Assembly: GCA_963703235.1 (NCBI GenBank) | Contig: OY969802.1 | Location: 806,001 to 870,000 of the forward strand | DNA from: VRUE01 sp963703235 | GTDB taxonomy: Bacteria; Actinomycetota; Thermoleophilia; Solirubrobacterales; 70-9 | Length of the DNA: 64,000 bases | Direction of reading: 5' to 3' | In this document: piece after piece, positions 15,930 to 24,799 of the stretch | How the letters are laid out: every line of letters starts with the position of its first letter | How positions within the stretch are numbered: position 1 is the first letter of the stretch | Program-made: the position numbers and the translations under genes | Notes under the pieces: model-generated | What the model saw: only the letters and a program-made list of their open reading frames with translations | Told to the model about the DNA's origin: nothing | Database searches by the model: none

Positions 15930-17735
15930 ATGGGTACCCGAACCGGCGCCACGGCAATGGCGCCCGGCGGGGGCAGGCGGTGGACGCTCGTCCTGCCGCT
16001 CCTCGTCGCGGTCGCCGGCTTGCTGCTGACCGCTGCGCCAAGCCGAGCTGACTTCCATCTGATGTCTGTCCGCGAGGTCTACCCGGGCGCCGCAAACGAC
16101 AGCTACGTGACGCTGCAGATGTACAGCCCTGGCCAGACCAACCTCAACGGCCACCAGATAGCGGTCTATGGACCGACCGGATCCACGGTCACGACCTTCA
16201 CCTTCTCGGGCGGGGTCGCTAAAGGCGAAAGCCAGCGAACCGTTCTAGTCGCCGACGACGGTTACGCGGCGACCTTCGAAAGCGGTCCGGCGCCGGACCG
16301 TACGCACGCGGCGCTGAACGTCCCTTCCACCGGCGGCGCGGTCTGTTTCGTATCCGTCGACTGCGTCTCCTGGGGGAGCTTCAGCGGCAGCATCAGCCCG
16401 CCGCCCGGCTCACCCGCGCTGCCCGGCGGTGTCGCCCCCGGCTCCGCCCTGCGGCGCACCGTCAGCGGCGGCAGTTGCTCCAATCAGCTCGACGCTGCCG
16501 ACGACACCGACGACTCCGAAGAAGACTTCACCCTCCAGGCGCCCCACCCGCGCAGCAACGCGTCGACCGTCGAGGAGGGAGCGACCTGCACGCCGTCGCA
16601 GCTCCCCACCGCGACGATCGACTCAGGCCCCGCGAACCTGACCAAAAGCACCAGCGCCTCCTTCACGTACCACTCGACCCCTGCCGGCGCGAGCTTTATC
16701 TGCAAGCTCGATGCGGCCGCCTATCAGCCCTGCGGGGCGGCCAGCACCGACTATCCGGGCCCGCTAGCCCAGGGCAAACACAGCTTTCGGGTTCGCGCCG
16801 AAAACGCAAATGGGACGGGCGCCCGCGACGTCCACGAATGGACCATCGACACGACCGCGCCGACCGCGGAAATCAAAACCCAACCACCTGACCCAAGCCC
16901 CGGCGACAGCGTCAAATTCACCTACGGCGCGAATGAGGGCGGCTCGAGCTTCGAATGCAGCCTGGTGCCGCTTGCACAATCCCCCAACTTCAGCAGCTGC
17001 CTGGCGACGGGAAAGACCTACACGAACGTCGCCGACGGCGAATACACGTTCGAGGTTCGGGCCAGCGACAAAGCCGGCAACCAGGGGGCTGCCGACTCCT
17101 ATTCCTGGGAGGTCAAAAATTCGCTCAACGACAAAACGCCGCCGCAGACGACGATCGTCGCCAAACCGCCGAACCCAAGCACCAGCCCGAACGCCTCCTT
17201 CGGCTACGAATCGGACGAGCCGGGGTCGAGCTTCGAATGCAAGCTGGACGGCGGCGCCTTCGTCGGCTGCGAATCGGCCGGGGTCACCTACTTCGGCCTG
17301 GAGAACGGCCCGCACAGCTTCCAGGTGCGGGCCAGGGACGCGATCGGCAATCTCGATGAAAGCCCCGCCGATTACAGCTGGGACGTCGCAGTGCCCGCGT
17401 TCGAACCGCCGCCCATCCTGCCACCACCGCTACCTGAGCTGGCCTCCATTGCGCTCGGGGCGTCTCCGCAGACGATCCTGACCACCAAGCCCGGCGCCGT
17501 GACCAGGGATCGCACGCCGACCTTCCGCTTCCGCTCGAACGTGGCGGGATCGAGCTTCGGCTGCAAGGCCGACCGCGGCGCCTTCCGGCCCTGCTCTTCG
17601 CCGTTCACGGCGAAGACGCTTGCCTTCGGCGCTCACACCGTGCAGATCCGCGCCGCGGCAAACGGGTCGGTCGATTCCACCCCGGCGAAAAGCAGCTTCC
17701 GGGTCGCCAAAGGGAAAGGGAAAAAACCGCGATGA
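15930..17735 (+). CDS. Secreted protein, LTD-like N-terminus plus Cys-containing Ig-like repeats
   Basis: 601 aa. A signal peptide is visible (VLPLLVAVAGLLLTAAPSRA, cleavage likely at SRA-D). The N-terminal domain (FHLMSVREVYPGAANDSYVTLQ) resembles lamin-tail-type beta domains found in secreted actinobacterial proteins. Four repeated modules of about 90 residues follow, each with a pattern F-x-C-x-LD-x-AF-x-PC and a HSFxVRA strand, which suggests one disulfide per module. A Pro-rich linker precedes the last module, and the tail is very basic (KGKGKKPR). It is likely a cell-surface or extracellular protein of unknown role. The start at 15930 is supported by the TACCAT box. Confidence 0.75.
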   Translation: MGTRTGATAMAPGGGRRWTLVLPLLVAVAGLLLTAAPSRADFHLMSVREVYPGAANDSYVTLQMYSPGQTNLNGHQIAVYGPTGSTVTTFTFSGGVAKGESQRTVLVADDGYAATFESGPAPDRTHAALNVPSTGGAVCFVSVDCVSWGSFSGSISPPPGSPALPGGVAPGSALRRTVSGGSCSNQLDAADDTDDSEEDFTLQAPHPRSNASTVEEGATCTPSQLPTATIDSGPANLTKSTSASFTYHSTPAGASFICKLDAAAYQPCGAASTDYPGPLAQGKHSFRVRAENANGTGARDVHEWTIDTTAPTAEIKTQPPDPSPGDSVKFTYGANEGGSSFECSLVPLAQSPNFSSCLATGKTYTNVADGEYTFEVRASDKAGNQGAADSYSWEVKNSLNDKTPPQTTIVAKPPNPSTSPNASFGYESDEPGSSFECKLDGGAFVGCESAGVTYFGLENGPHSFQVRARDAIGNLDESPADYSWDVAVPAFEPPPILPPPLPELASIALGASPQTILTTKPGAVTRDRTPTFRFRSNVAGSSFGCKADRGAFRPCSSPFTAKTLAFGAHTVQIRAAANGSVDSTPAKSSFRVAKGKGKKPR

Positions 17736-17754
17736 GGCGTAACGCCTCGTCGCC

Positions 17755-18846
17755 CTAGCGGACCTCGAAGCCCTCGCCGGTCAAGCGGCCGATGTCGTTC
17801 GAGAGGCCGATGAAGAAGAGCATGATCACCAGCACGAAGCCGATTACGCCGGCGCGCTCCATCACCGAGAAGGGGACCGGCGATCCGCGCACCTTCTCGA
17901 CCAGGCTCCAGAAGATGTGGCCGCCGTCGAGGGGCAGGAAGGGGAAGAGGTTGATCAGGCCCAGCGAGAGGCTGACGACGGCGAGAAGGATCAGCGCTTC
18001 GCGGGTGCCGAGCTCGTCGATCACCTTGTCGGCGGTGGCGCTGACGCCGACGACCCCGGAGACCTGCTTGCGCTGCTCCTCTTCGAAGAGCCTGGCGAAG
18101 ACGGTGACCGTCTTGCTGGTGACGAGCCATACACCGTCGGCTGCGCGCTGGGCGGCCCCGCCGGGGCCGAGGTCGGCCGGCTCGGTGCCGTAGGCGAAGC
18201 CGATCCTGGTCCGCTCGACCGCCGGGTCGTATTCGGGCCGCACCGCGAGCGTCATCGGCTCGCCGTCGCGGCGAACGATCAGCAAGGCCGGCTTTGCGGC
18301 CCTGCAGCCCTCGACCTGCCTGCCCGCGCAGCGGTGGGACGAGATCTGCTCGACGAATTTTTCACGGCGCCCCGCGAGGCTGTCGCCGCGATATCTGTGG
18401 CCGTCGACGGCGACGATTTCATCTCCCGGTTTCAGGACCGCCGCGGCAGGCGTGCCTGGCACGATTTCTCCGACCTTTTGAGTGGCGTCGCTCGCGCCAA
18501 AGGCGAGCGCGAAGAGGATCGCGAAGGCCAAAACGATGTTGACCGCGGGCCCGGCGCCGATCACGACGATCCGCTTCCAGACCGGCTGGTCGTAGTAGCC
18601 GCGGCCCTGGGCCTCGGGCGGCAGCTCCTCGTCGGGGTTCATGCCGCTGATCTTCACGAAGCCCCCCGCCGGGATCGCCCCGATCCCGTACTCGGTCTCG
18701 CCCCGTTTGATCGAGACCAGCTTCGGCGGGAAGAAGAGGAAGAAACGCTCAACCCGCATCCCGGTCGCCTTGGCGGCGAAGAAGTGGCCGGCCTCGTGCA
18801 GGATCACCAGCAGCGAGAAGCCGAGGACGATCAGCACCCAGCTCAT
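17755..18846 (-). CDS. rseP: Site-2 protease RseP/RIP metalloprotease
   Basis: 363 aa membrane zinc protease. The start is ATG 18844-18846, overlapping the dxr stop as ATGA; the longer open frame upstream is dxr read out of frame. The zinc site HEAGH is in the first membrane helix (residues 15-25), a PDZ domain sits in the middle (KVGEIVPGTPAAAVLKPGDEIVAVDG), and the third zinc ligand is in NLFPFLPLDGGHIF. It performs regulated intramembrane proteolysis, often of anti-sigma factors or remnant signal peptides. The dxr-rseP order is common in bacteria. Confidence 0.92.
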   Translation of the reverse strand: MSWVLIVLGFSLLVILHEAGHFFAAKATGMRVERFFLFFPPKLVSIKRGETEYGIGAIPAGGFVKISGMNPDEELPPEAQGRGYYDQPVWKRIVVIGAGPAVNIVLAFAILFALAFGASDATQKVGEIVPGTPAAAVLKPGDEIVAVDGHRYRGDSLAGRREKFVEQISSHRCAGRQVEGCRAAKPALLIVRRDGEPMTLAVRPEYDPAVERTRIGFAYGTEPADLGPGGAAQRAADGVWLVTSKTVTVFARLFEEEQRKQVSGVVGVSATADKVIDELGTREALILLAVVSLSLGLINLFPFLPLDGGHIFWSLVEKVRGSPVPFSVMERAGVIGFVLVIMLFFIGLSNDIGRLTGEGFEVR

Positions 18847-19988
18847 ACCCTGGCCAACTCCCCGACGTGCTCTTCGGTGCGGCGCCGGGCTTCGGTGTCT
18901 GCCGCGAACAGCTGCTCGAAGTGGGTGACTTCTTCGGCCGGCATCTCCTCCAGCACCGCCGCGATCGCGGCCGGGATCGCCGGGAAGCCGATCCGCCCGT
19001 CGAGGAAGGCGCCGACCGCGACCTCGTCGGCGGCGTTGAGAACGCACGGCGCCGTCCCCCCCGCCCTGCCCGCCTCGAGCGCGAGGCGGAGGCAGGCGAA
19101 CGTCTCCAGGTCGGGCTGCTCGAAGGTCAGCTCGCCGACCGCGGCGAGGTCAAGCCGTGGCACCTCGACGTCGGCTCGCTGCGGGAAGTGCAGGGCGTAG
19201 GAGATCGGCACCCGCATGTCCGGGTAGCCGAGATGGGCCAGCGTGGCGCCGTCGTTGAGGTCGATCAGCGAGTGGACGATCGACTGCGGGTGAACGACGA
19301 CCTCGATTCGCTCGTAGGGCACGCCGAAGAGGTGATGCGCCTCGATCGCCTCGAACCCCTTGTTCATCAGCGTCGCCGAGTCGATCGTGATCCGGCCGCC
19401 CATCCGCCAGGTCGGGTGGGCAAGCGCGTCGTCGACGCTGACCTCGCCGAGGTCGGTGCGGCCGCGGAAAGGCCCGCCCGACGCCGTCAACACCAGCCGC
19501 TCGACCGTGCCCGGCTGCTCGGCGCCGACGAGTTGAAACAGGGCCGAGTGCTCGGAGTCGACCGGCAGCAGCCGCGCCCCGGTCGCCTCGGCGAGCGCCA
19601 TCGTCAGCTCGCCGCCGACGACCAGGCTCTCCTTGTTGGCGAGGGCGACGTCGATTCCCTCGCTGAGCGCGACCACGGTCGGGCCCAGGCCGGCCGCACC
19701 GACCATCCCGTTGAGGACGAGATCGGCCCCGCCGGTGGCGATCAGCTCGCGCACACCCTCCTCGCCGGCGAGCACGCGCCCGTCCCAGGCCGAGCGAGCC
19801 CGCTCGGCCGCCTCGGCTTCGGCGAGCGCCACCGTCGGCACGCCATGCTGCCGCGCCTGCTCCAGCAGCGCCTCCCAGCTCGATCCGGCGGCGATGCCGA
19901 CGACCTGGAGCTCCTCGGAGCCGGCGACGATCTGCAGCGCCTGGGTCCCGATCGAGCCGGTAGCCCCGAGTATCACCAGCCTCTTCAT
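18843..19988 (-). CDS. dxr: 1-deoxy-D-xylulose 5-phosphate reductoisomerase
   Basis: 381 aa NADPH enzyme making MEP, second step of the non-mevalonate isoprenoid pathway. The N-terminal LGATGSIGTQALQI is the dinucleotide loop; VDSEHSALFQL and the flexible loop/His region (NKGFEAIEAHHLFG) supply the metal and substrate sites. The ATG is preceded by TATGCT 9 nt upstream. Its stop overlaps rseP by ATGA. A stem-loop repeat separates it from the upstream cdsA gene. Confidence 0.95.
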   Translation of the reverse strand: MKRLVILGATGSIGTQALQIVAGSEELQVVGIAAGSSWEALLEQARQHGVPTVALAEAEAAERARSAWDGRVLAGEEGVRELIATGGADLVLNGMVGAAGLGPTVVALSEGIDVALANKESLVVGGELTMALAEATGARLLPVDSEHSALFQLVGAEQPGTVERLVLTASGGPFRGRTDLGEVSVDDALAHPTWRMGGRITIDSATLMNKGFEAIEAHHLFGVPYERIEVVVHPQSIVHSLIDLNDGATLAHLGYPDMRVPISYALHFPQRADVEVPRLDLAAVGELTFEQPDLETFACLRLALEAGRAGGTAPCVLNAADEVAVGAFLDGRIGFPAIPAAIAAVLEEMPAEEVTHFEQLFAADTEARRRTEEHVGELARV

Positions 19989-20030
19989 CGAGCACAGAGC
20001 ATAGGGACGGCACGGCCGTTACCCGCCACC

Positions 20031-20071
20031 AAACTGCAATTGCACGTGTATAGGACGTGCAATTGCAGTTT
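20031..20071. repeat. Stem-loop repeat (family 3), perfect 17-bp stem
   Basis: AAACTGCAATTGCACGT, a 7-nt loop, then the exact complement. It lies 5 bp past the cdsA stop and before dxr. A related imperfect copy is at 60415-60457; both share GACGAAACTGCA-n-TTGC at one end. There is no T run, so it is not a classical intrinsic terminator. Confidence 0.7.
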
Positions 20072-20076
20072 CGTCG

Positions 20077-21048
20077 TCAGTAGACGAACTGGACCGAGAG
20101 GTAGTAGCCGACGACGATCGTGAAGAGGACGGCGTCGAGGCGGTCGAGCAGCCCGCCGTGGGGGCCGAAGACCCTGCCGGTGTCCTTGCGGCCGAGGTCG
20201 CGCTTGACGAGCGAGGCGAAGAGATCGCCGACCGGGCCGATCGCGGCGACGGCGGCGCCGATGATCAGCGCGTCGACACCCGAGAGCCAGTCCTGGTAAA
20301 GGCCGGCGAACCAGAAGGCCATCGTGCCGATCAGGAAGCCGCCGACAAGGCCCTCGATGGTCTTGTTCGGCGAGAGACTGGGGGCGATCCGGTGCGAGCC
20401 GAACATGCGGCCGGTTGCGTAGGCGCCGGTATCGGTGGCAAAGGTGCCGATCAGGACGTCGATCAGCAGCGCCGCGCCATGGTCGGGCAGGTCCCGCAGC
20501 AGCACCGCGTGGACCAGCGGCAGACCGATCCAGATCGTGCCCAGCACGGTGATCCCCATCGAGGCCGTCACCCCTTCGCGGTGCTGGCGGTCGGCGCCGA
20601 AGAAGAAGAGCAGCGGGAAGGCGGCGGTGCCGACCAGGAGGACGTTGAAGGCGGTACCGAAGTGGGCGGCGAGGACCATCGCCGCCAGGGCGAGGTAGGC
20701 GGCGATCTGGATCGGCCGGAACGGCGCCGTCATCACGAAGTACTCGCGCAGGCAGACGAGGCCGATGGCGACCATCGCGAGCGTGAAGGGAAGGCCGCCG
20801 GCGACGCTGATCGCGATCGCGAAGAGGATCCAGGGGATCGCGAAGAGGATCCGCCGCGCCGTCTCGCCGCGCAGGGCACGACGGCGGGCCGATGGCTGCG
20901 ACGGCCGCGGCTCCCGCTCGACGTCCTCGTCCTCGAGCCCCTCGAAGAGGTCGACAGCCCGCTCGAAGTCGATCCCCCGGCGCTGCTCCTGCTCCGGCCG
21001 CTCCCCCCCTCGGCCCTCCTTGCCCGGCCTCTCACCCCCCGACTCCAT
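20077..21048 (-). CDS. cdsA: Phosphatidate cytidylyltransferase
   Basis: 323 aa, start ATG 21046-21048, 2 bp after the uppS stop. It synthesises CDP-diacylglycerol from phosphatidate and CTP. The family signature is at the C-terminus (SLVKRDLGRKDTGRVFGPHG then GLLDRLDAVLF). The N-terminal 75 residues are a charged, probably disordered extension, then eight or so hydrophobic helices. It feeds the PgsA reaction encoded at 12239-12895. Confidence 0.93.
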   Translation of the reverse strand: MESGGERPGKEGRGGERPEQEQRRGIDFERAVDLFEGLEDEDVEREPRPSQPSARRRALRGETARRILFAIPWILFAIAISVAGGLPFTLAMVAIGLVCLREYFVMTAPFRPIQIAAYLALAAMVLAAHFGTAFNVLLVGTAAFPLLFFFGADRQHREGVTASMGITVLGTIWIGLPLVHAVLLRDLPDHGAALLIDVLIGTFATDTGAYATGRMFGSHRIAPSLSPNKTIEGLVGGFLIGTMAFWFAGLYQDWLSGVDALIIGAAVAAIGPVGDLFASLVKRDLGRKDTGRVFGPHGGLLDRLDAVLFTIVVGYYLSVQFVY

Positions 21049-21050
21049 CG

Positions 21051-21722
21051 CTAGCTCCTCGCTCCGAAGCGCCGCTGCCTCGCCTCGAACTCGCGCAGGG
21101 AGTTCTCGAACGCCTCGCGGCCGAAGTCGGGCCAGAGCTCGTCGCGGAAGACCAGCTCCGAGTAGGCGCACTGCCAGAGCAGGTAGTTGGAGAGCCGGCG
21201 CTCGCCGCTGGTTCGAATCAGCAGGTCTGGGTCGTGCATCTCGGGCGCGTAAAGAGAGTGGCGGAACTCCTCTTCGGAGCTCCCCTCGAAGCTTCGCGCC
21301 GCATCGACGATCTCCGCTCGGCCGCCGTAGTTGAAGGCGACGAAGAGGACGATGCGCTCATTGGCCGCCGTCTCCGCTTCGGCCCAGCTCATCCGCTCGA
21401 CCAGGTCGGCATCGACTCCCTCGCGGCGCCCGACGAAGCGCATCCGCACGCCTTCGTCGCGCAGCTCCGGCGTCTCGGCGTCGATCCGCTCGCCGAACAT
21501 CCGCATCAGCCCCTCCACCTCCTCCGCCGGCCGCGTCCAGTTCTCGGTCGAGAAGGAGAAGACGGTCAGCTCCTCGATCCCCAGCTCGGCGGCGTCGCGC
21601 AGCCGCGCCTTGACGGTGTCGGCTCCGGCCCGGTGCCCCTCGACGACCGGCAGGCCCCGCTGCTGGGCCCAGCGCCCGTTGCCGTCGGTGATGATCGCTA
21701 CGTACCGCGCGGAGGCGCTCAC
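21051..21722 (-). CDS. uppS: Isoprenyl (undecaprenyl-type) diphosphate synthase
   Basis: 223 aa cis-prenyltransferase that makes the lipid carrier for cell-wall synthesis. The catalytic motif is IITDGNGRWAQQRG, with Thr in place of the more usual Met before DGNGRWA. VFSFSTENWTRP and the C-terminal DLLIRTSGERRLSNYLLWQ are further signatures. It is shorter than many homologues by 20-30 residues at the N-terminus. The stop-start overlap with frr is ATGA/GTGA-type, and cdsA follows at 2 bp, so the genes are cotranscribed. Confidence 0.93.
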   Translation of the reverse strand: MSASARYVAIITDGNGRWAQQRGLPVVEGHRAGADTVKARLRDAAELGIEELTVFSFSTENWTRPAEEVEGLMRMFGERIDAETPELRDEGVRMRFVGRREGVDADLVERMSWAEAETAANERIVLFVAFNYGGRAEIVDAARSFEGSSEEEFRHSLYAPEMHDPDLLIRTSGERRLSNYLLWQCAYSELVFRDELWPDFGREAFENSLREFEARQRRFGARS

Positions 21723-22282
21723 ACCTCGAGGATCTCTGCTTCCTTGCCCTTCAGCAACTCGTCGATCTCGGCGATCGCCTCGTCGGTGTGCTTCTGCAGG
21801 GCACTCTCGGCTCGGCGCTCGTCGTCCTCGCCGGCTTCCCCCTCTTTCTTCAGGTCGCGCAGGTCGTGCATCGTGTCGCGGCGGATGTTGCGCACCGCCA
21901 CGCGGCCCTCCTCGGCGACCCCGTGGACGACCTTGACCATCTCGCGCCGGCGCTCCTCGGTCAGCTCCGGCACCTGCAGGCGGATCACGCTGCCGTCGTT
22001 GCTCGGCGTCAGCCCCACGTCGGACTCCTGGATCGCTTTCTCGATCGCCCCGATCGAGCCCTTGTCGAAAGGGCTGACGGTGAGCAGCCGCGCGTCGGAG
22101 GTCGCCACGTTGGCCAGCTGCTTCAGCGGCGTCGGCGAGCCGTAGTAGTCGACCGTGATCCGGTCGAGCAGGTGCGGCGAAGCACGCCCGGTCCGTACCG
22201 TCGCCAGCTCGCCACGGCTCGACTCGACCGACTTCTGCATCCGGTCCTTAGCGTCTGCCAGCAGCTCGTCGATCAGCTCCAC
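21719..22282 (-). CDS. frr: Ribosome recycling factor
   Basis: 187 aa, normal length. It splits post-termination ribosomes together with EF-G. Seen: MQKSVESSRGELATVRTGRA with the conserved helix, LKQLANVATSDARLLTVSPFDKG, and the C-terminal VRNIRRDTMHDLRDLKKEGE. The order rpsB-tsf-pyrH-frr is the common bacterial arrangement. Confidence 0.96.
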   Translation of the reverse strand: MELIDELLADAKDRMQKSVESSRGELATVRTGRASPHLLDRITVDYYGSPTPLKQLANVATSDARLLTVSPFDKGSIGAIEKAIQESDVGLTPSNDGSVIRLQVPELTEERRREMVKVVHGVAEEGRVAVRNIRRDTMHDLRDLKKEGEAGEDDERRAESALQKHTDEAIAEIDELLKGKEAEILEV

Positions 22283-22301
22283 CGGGCTCCTCTTCTTCCC
22301 G

Positions 22302-23039
22302 TCACTCGGCGGCCTCGCTGGAGACCAGCGTGCCCACCCTCTCGCCGCGGACGATCCTATCTATGTTGCCCTCGTCCCCCATGTTGAAGACGTAAATCGG
22401 CAGGTCGTTGTCCATGCAGAGCGAGAGGGCGGTCGAGTCCATAACCTTGAGGCCGCGCTCGATCGCCTCGCGGTGGCCGATCGTCGGGATGAACTCGGCC
22501 TCGGGGTGGATCGCCGGGTCGGCGTCGTAGACGCCCTCGACGCCGTTCTTCGCCATCAGGATCGCCCCGGCGTGGATCTCCAGCGCGCGCAGAGCCGCCG
22601 CCGTGTCGGTGGTGAAGAACGGGTTGCCGGTGCCGGCGGCGAAGATGACGACGCGACCCTTCTCCAGGTGGCGCATGGCGCGGCGGCGGATGTAGGGCTC
22701 GGCGACCTCCTTGACGTCGATCGCCGACATCACCCTGGTGTGCTCGCCGATCTTCTCCAGCGCGTCCTGCAGGGTGAGCGCGTTGAGCACGGTCGCCAGC
22801 ATCCCCATGTAGTCGCCGGTGGCGCGATCCATGCCGGCCGCCGCTCCCTGCAGGCCGCGGTAGATGTTGCCGGCGCCGACCACGACCGCGATCTCCACCC
22901 CGCGCTCGCGGACACCGGCGACCTGGGCCGCGATCCGCTGCACCTCGGCCGCGTCGGTGCCGTGGTCGCGCTCTCCCATCAGCGCCTCGCCGGAGAGCTT
23001 GAGCAGGATGCGGCTGAATTTGGGCTCGGAATCGCTCAC
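22302..23039 (-). CDS. pyrH: UMP kinase
   Basis: 245 aa, GTG start at 23037-23039 overlapping the tsf stop (GTGA). It phosphorylates UMP to UDP. Amino-acid-kinase fold: ILLKLSGEALMG, VVVGAGNIYRG, and FAAGTGNPFFTTDTAAALRA are all typical. The frame is open upstream, but that part overlaps tsf out of frame and is rejected. Confidence 0.95.
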   Translation of the reverse strand: MSDSEPKFSRILLKLSGEALMGERDHGTDAAEVQRIAAQVAGVRERGVEIAVVVGAGNIYRGLQGAAAGMDRATGDYMGMLATVLNALTLQDALEKIGEHTRVMSAIDVKEVAEPYIRRRAMRHLEKGRVVIFAAGTGNPFFTTDTAAALRALEIHAGAILMAKNGVEGVYDADPAIHPEAEFIPTIGHREAIERGLKVMDSTALSLCMDNDLPIYVFNMGDEGNIDRIVRGERVGTLVSSEAAE

Positions 23040-23638
23040 TCGCCGACGCGAAAATACGCGAAGCGAGCTATTTGCACGTTCTCCCCCGTCTTCGCCGCCA
23101 GCTCCTGGCGCAGCTCCTCGATCGATTTCGAGTCGTGTTTCTCGGCGTTGACGTGGGCCTGATCGAGCAGCGCGACTTCCTTCGCCCACTTCGCCAGCTG
23201 GCCCTCGACGATCTTCTCGACCACGTTGTCCGGTTTGCCGTCCTCGCGCGCCTTCTCCTCGAAGACGCGTTTCTCGGCCTCGCGCTCCTCGGCCGGGATC
23301 TCCTCGGACGAGACGTACTGCGGCGCGCTGGCCGCGACGTGCAGCGCGACCTCGTAGGCGAAGGCCTTGAAGTCCTCGTTGCGGGCGACGAAGTCGGTCT
23401 CGCACTGCACTTCGACCATCGCCCCGACCTTGTCGTTGGCGTGGATGTAGGAGGCGACGACACCCTCGCTGGTCCCCCGCCCTTCCCGCTTCGCAGCCGA
23501 GGCCTGCCCCTTCACCCTGAGGATCTCAATGGCGCGATCAACATCCCCCTCAGCCTCACCGAGAGCCGCTTTGCAATCCATCATCGCAGCACCCGTCCGG
23601 TCCCTAAGAGCTTTTACGTCAGCGGCAGAGATGCTCAT
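23036..23638 (-). CDS. tsf: Elongation factor Ts
   Basis: 200 aa, the short form of EF-Ts. It is the nucleotide exchange factor for EF-Tu. The N-terminal UBA-like region (ALRDRTGAAMMDCKAALGEAEGD) and the exchange motif CETDFVARNEDF are intact. The second half of the dimerisation core is reduced, as in other short EF-Ts proteins. It overlaps rpsB and pyrH at start/stop codons. Confidence 0.95.
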   Translation of the reverse strand: MSISAADVKALRDRTGAAMMDCKAALGEAEGDVDRAIEILRVKGQASAAKREGRGTSEGVVASYIHANDKVGAMVEVQCETDFVARNEDFKAFAYEVALHVAASAPQYVSSEEIPAEEREAEKRVFEEKAREDGKPDNVVEKIVEGQLAKWAKEVALLDQAHVNAEKHDSKSIEELRQELAAKTGENVQIARFAYFRVGE

Positions 23639-24663
23639 TGAGAGCCCTCCTGCTCCGGCGCGACAGGAGCCTGCTTAGCGGCTTCGCCTGCAGCTGGGGA
23701 CGCCGGAGTCTGGGCCTTAGCCTCAGACGTCCCTCCCGCGGGTGGCGTGGGGTCTGGGGTCTCCTGCGCGTGCGCGGGAGACCCCTGCCCCGCGACAGGA
23801 CCCGCGGGCCGGGGCGGCTGGACCTGAGCTGCTGCTGCTGCTGCTGCCTCCGCAGCTTTCGCAGCCGCTTCCTCGGCCTCCTTCCGCGCCTTCTCTTCCT
23901 CCTCGCGCTTCTTCCGCTCTTCTTCCTCTTTTTTGCGCCGTTCCATCTCCTCGGCGAGGCGCCGCTCCTCCTGGACCCGCCAGGTGCCCGCTCCCTCCTC
24001 GATCGCGCTGCCGATCGTGCCGATCACCAGCTGGCAGGAGCGGATCGCGTCGTCGTTGCCGGGGATCACGTAGTCGATCTGAGTCGGGTCGCAGTTGGTG
24101 TCGACCAGGCCGATGATCGGGATCCGCAGCCGCTCCGCCTCGCGCACCGCGATCTCCTCGGTTTTCAGGTCGGTGACGAAGACCGCGTCGGGAAGCCGGT
24201 CCATGTCCCTGACCCCGCCGAGGTTGTACTCGAGCTTTGCCAGCTCGGCCTGCATGCCCATCCGCTCCTTGGTCGGCAGCAGGGCCAGTTTCCCCTCCTC
24301 CTGCCAGCCGGTCAGCTCGTGCAGGCGCGAGATCCGGGCGGAGATCGTGTTGAAGTTGGTCAGCAGGCCGCCGAGCCAGCGCTGGCTGACGTAGGGCATC
24401 TTGCAGCGGTCGGCCCACTCCTTGACCGGCCCCCGTGCCTGCTTCTTGGTGCCGACGAACAACACCGTGCCGCCGCCGCTGGCCAGCTCGCCGGCGAAGC
24501 GGCGGGCGTTCTCCAGCAGCGCCTCGGTCTGAATCAAGTCGATGATGTGGATCCCGTCCAGCTCGCCGAAGATGTAGCGGCGCATGTTCGGGTTCCAGCG
24601 GCGCGTCTGATGGCCGAAGTGGACTCCGGCCTCCAGCAGCTCTTTGAGGCCTGCCTCTGGCAT
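23635..24663 (-). CDS. rpsB: Ribosomal protein S2 with long C-terminal tail
   Basis: 342 aa, about 90-100 residues longer than typical S2. The core (residues 1-225) is standard: AGVHFGHQTRRWNPNMRRYI, FVGTKKQARGPV, and IPIIGLVDTNCDPTQIDYVIPGNDDAIRS (in two parts). After that come a Glu/Lys/Arg-rich helix, a poly-Ala run and a Pro/Ala tail. Within the tail, GPVAGQGSPAHAQETPDPTP is encoded by a palindromic repeat found elsewhere in the window. Tails of the charged type exist in some actinobacterial S2 proteins, but the repeat-derived part is unusual. Confidence 0.95.
   Translation of the reverse strand: MPEAGLKELLEAGVHFGHQTRRWNPNMRRYIFGELDGIHIIDLIQTEALLENARRFAGELASGGGTVLFVGTKKQARGPVKEWADRCKMPYVSQRWLGGLLTNFNTISARISRLHELTGWQEEGKLALLPTKERMGMQAELAKLEYNLGGVRDMDRLPDAVFVTDLKTEEIAVREAERLRIPIIGLVDTNCDPTQIDYVIPGNDDAIRSCQLVIGTIGSAIEEGAGTWRVQEERRLAEEMERRKKEEEERKKREEEEKARKEAEEAAAKAAEAAAAAAAQVQPPRPAGPVAGQGSPAHAQETPDPTPPAGGTSEAKAQTPASPAAGEAAKQAPVAPEQEGSQ
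23738..23805 (-). repeat. In-frame palindromic repeat, copy C
   Basis: On the minus strand it begins GCGGGTCCTGTCGCGGGGCA like copies A and B. It is a few bases shorter in the centre than A and B, where the hairpin loop lies. It contributes about 23 codons to the rpsB tail, in the same frame as copy A. Confidence 0.75.
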
Positions 24664-24784
24664 TTCTAAACGTCTCCTTGGTCTATTTGGTGAGGCCCTG
24701 CCGCCCTAGCCGGGACCCGGCCGCTGGGGCCGGTCAGGATCCGGGGCGAGTCGACAGGGGTAGAATTCGAACTGGTCGATTGTA
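24664..24784 (-). promoter_or_regulatory. rpsB promoter and structured leader
   Basis: A minus-strand TACAAT (24779-24784) is a good -10 box about 115 nt before the rpsB ATG. The leader contains a strong GC stem (GACCGGCCC / GGCCGGGTC region, 24712-24738). Leaders of rpsB often carry an S2 autoregulatory structure; whether this is one cannot be decided by eye. Confidence 0.4.
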
Positions 24785-24799
24785 GTGCGGAGCGCTTGG

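Noticed and set aside
17755..19047. Longer RseP start
   Set aside because: The extra 67 codons overlap dxr and are Arg-rich; ATGA overlap at 18843-18846 fits the operon pattern.
22302..23405. Longer pyrH start
   Set aside because: The extension overlaps tsf out of frame; GTGA at 23036-23039 fits.
24764..24784. Possible tRNA T-loop (GAATTCGAAC) before rluD
   Set aside because: No acceptor stem, anticodon arm or D arm around it; it fits better as part of the rpsB promoter/leader.
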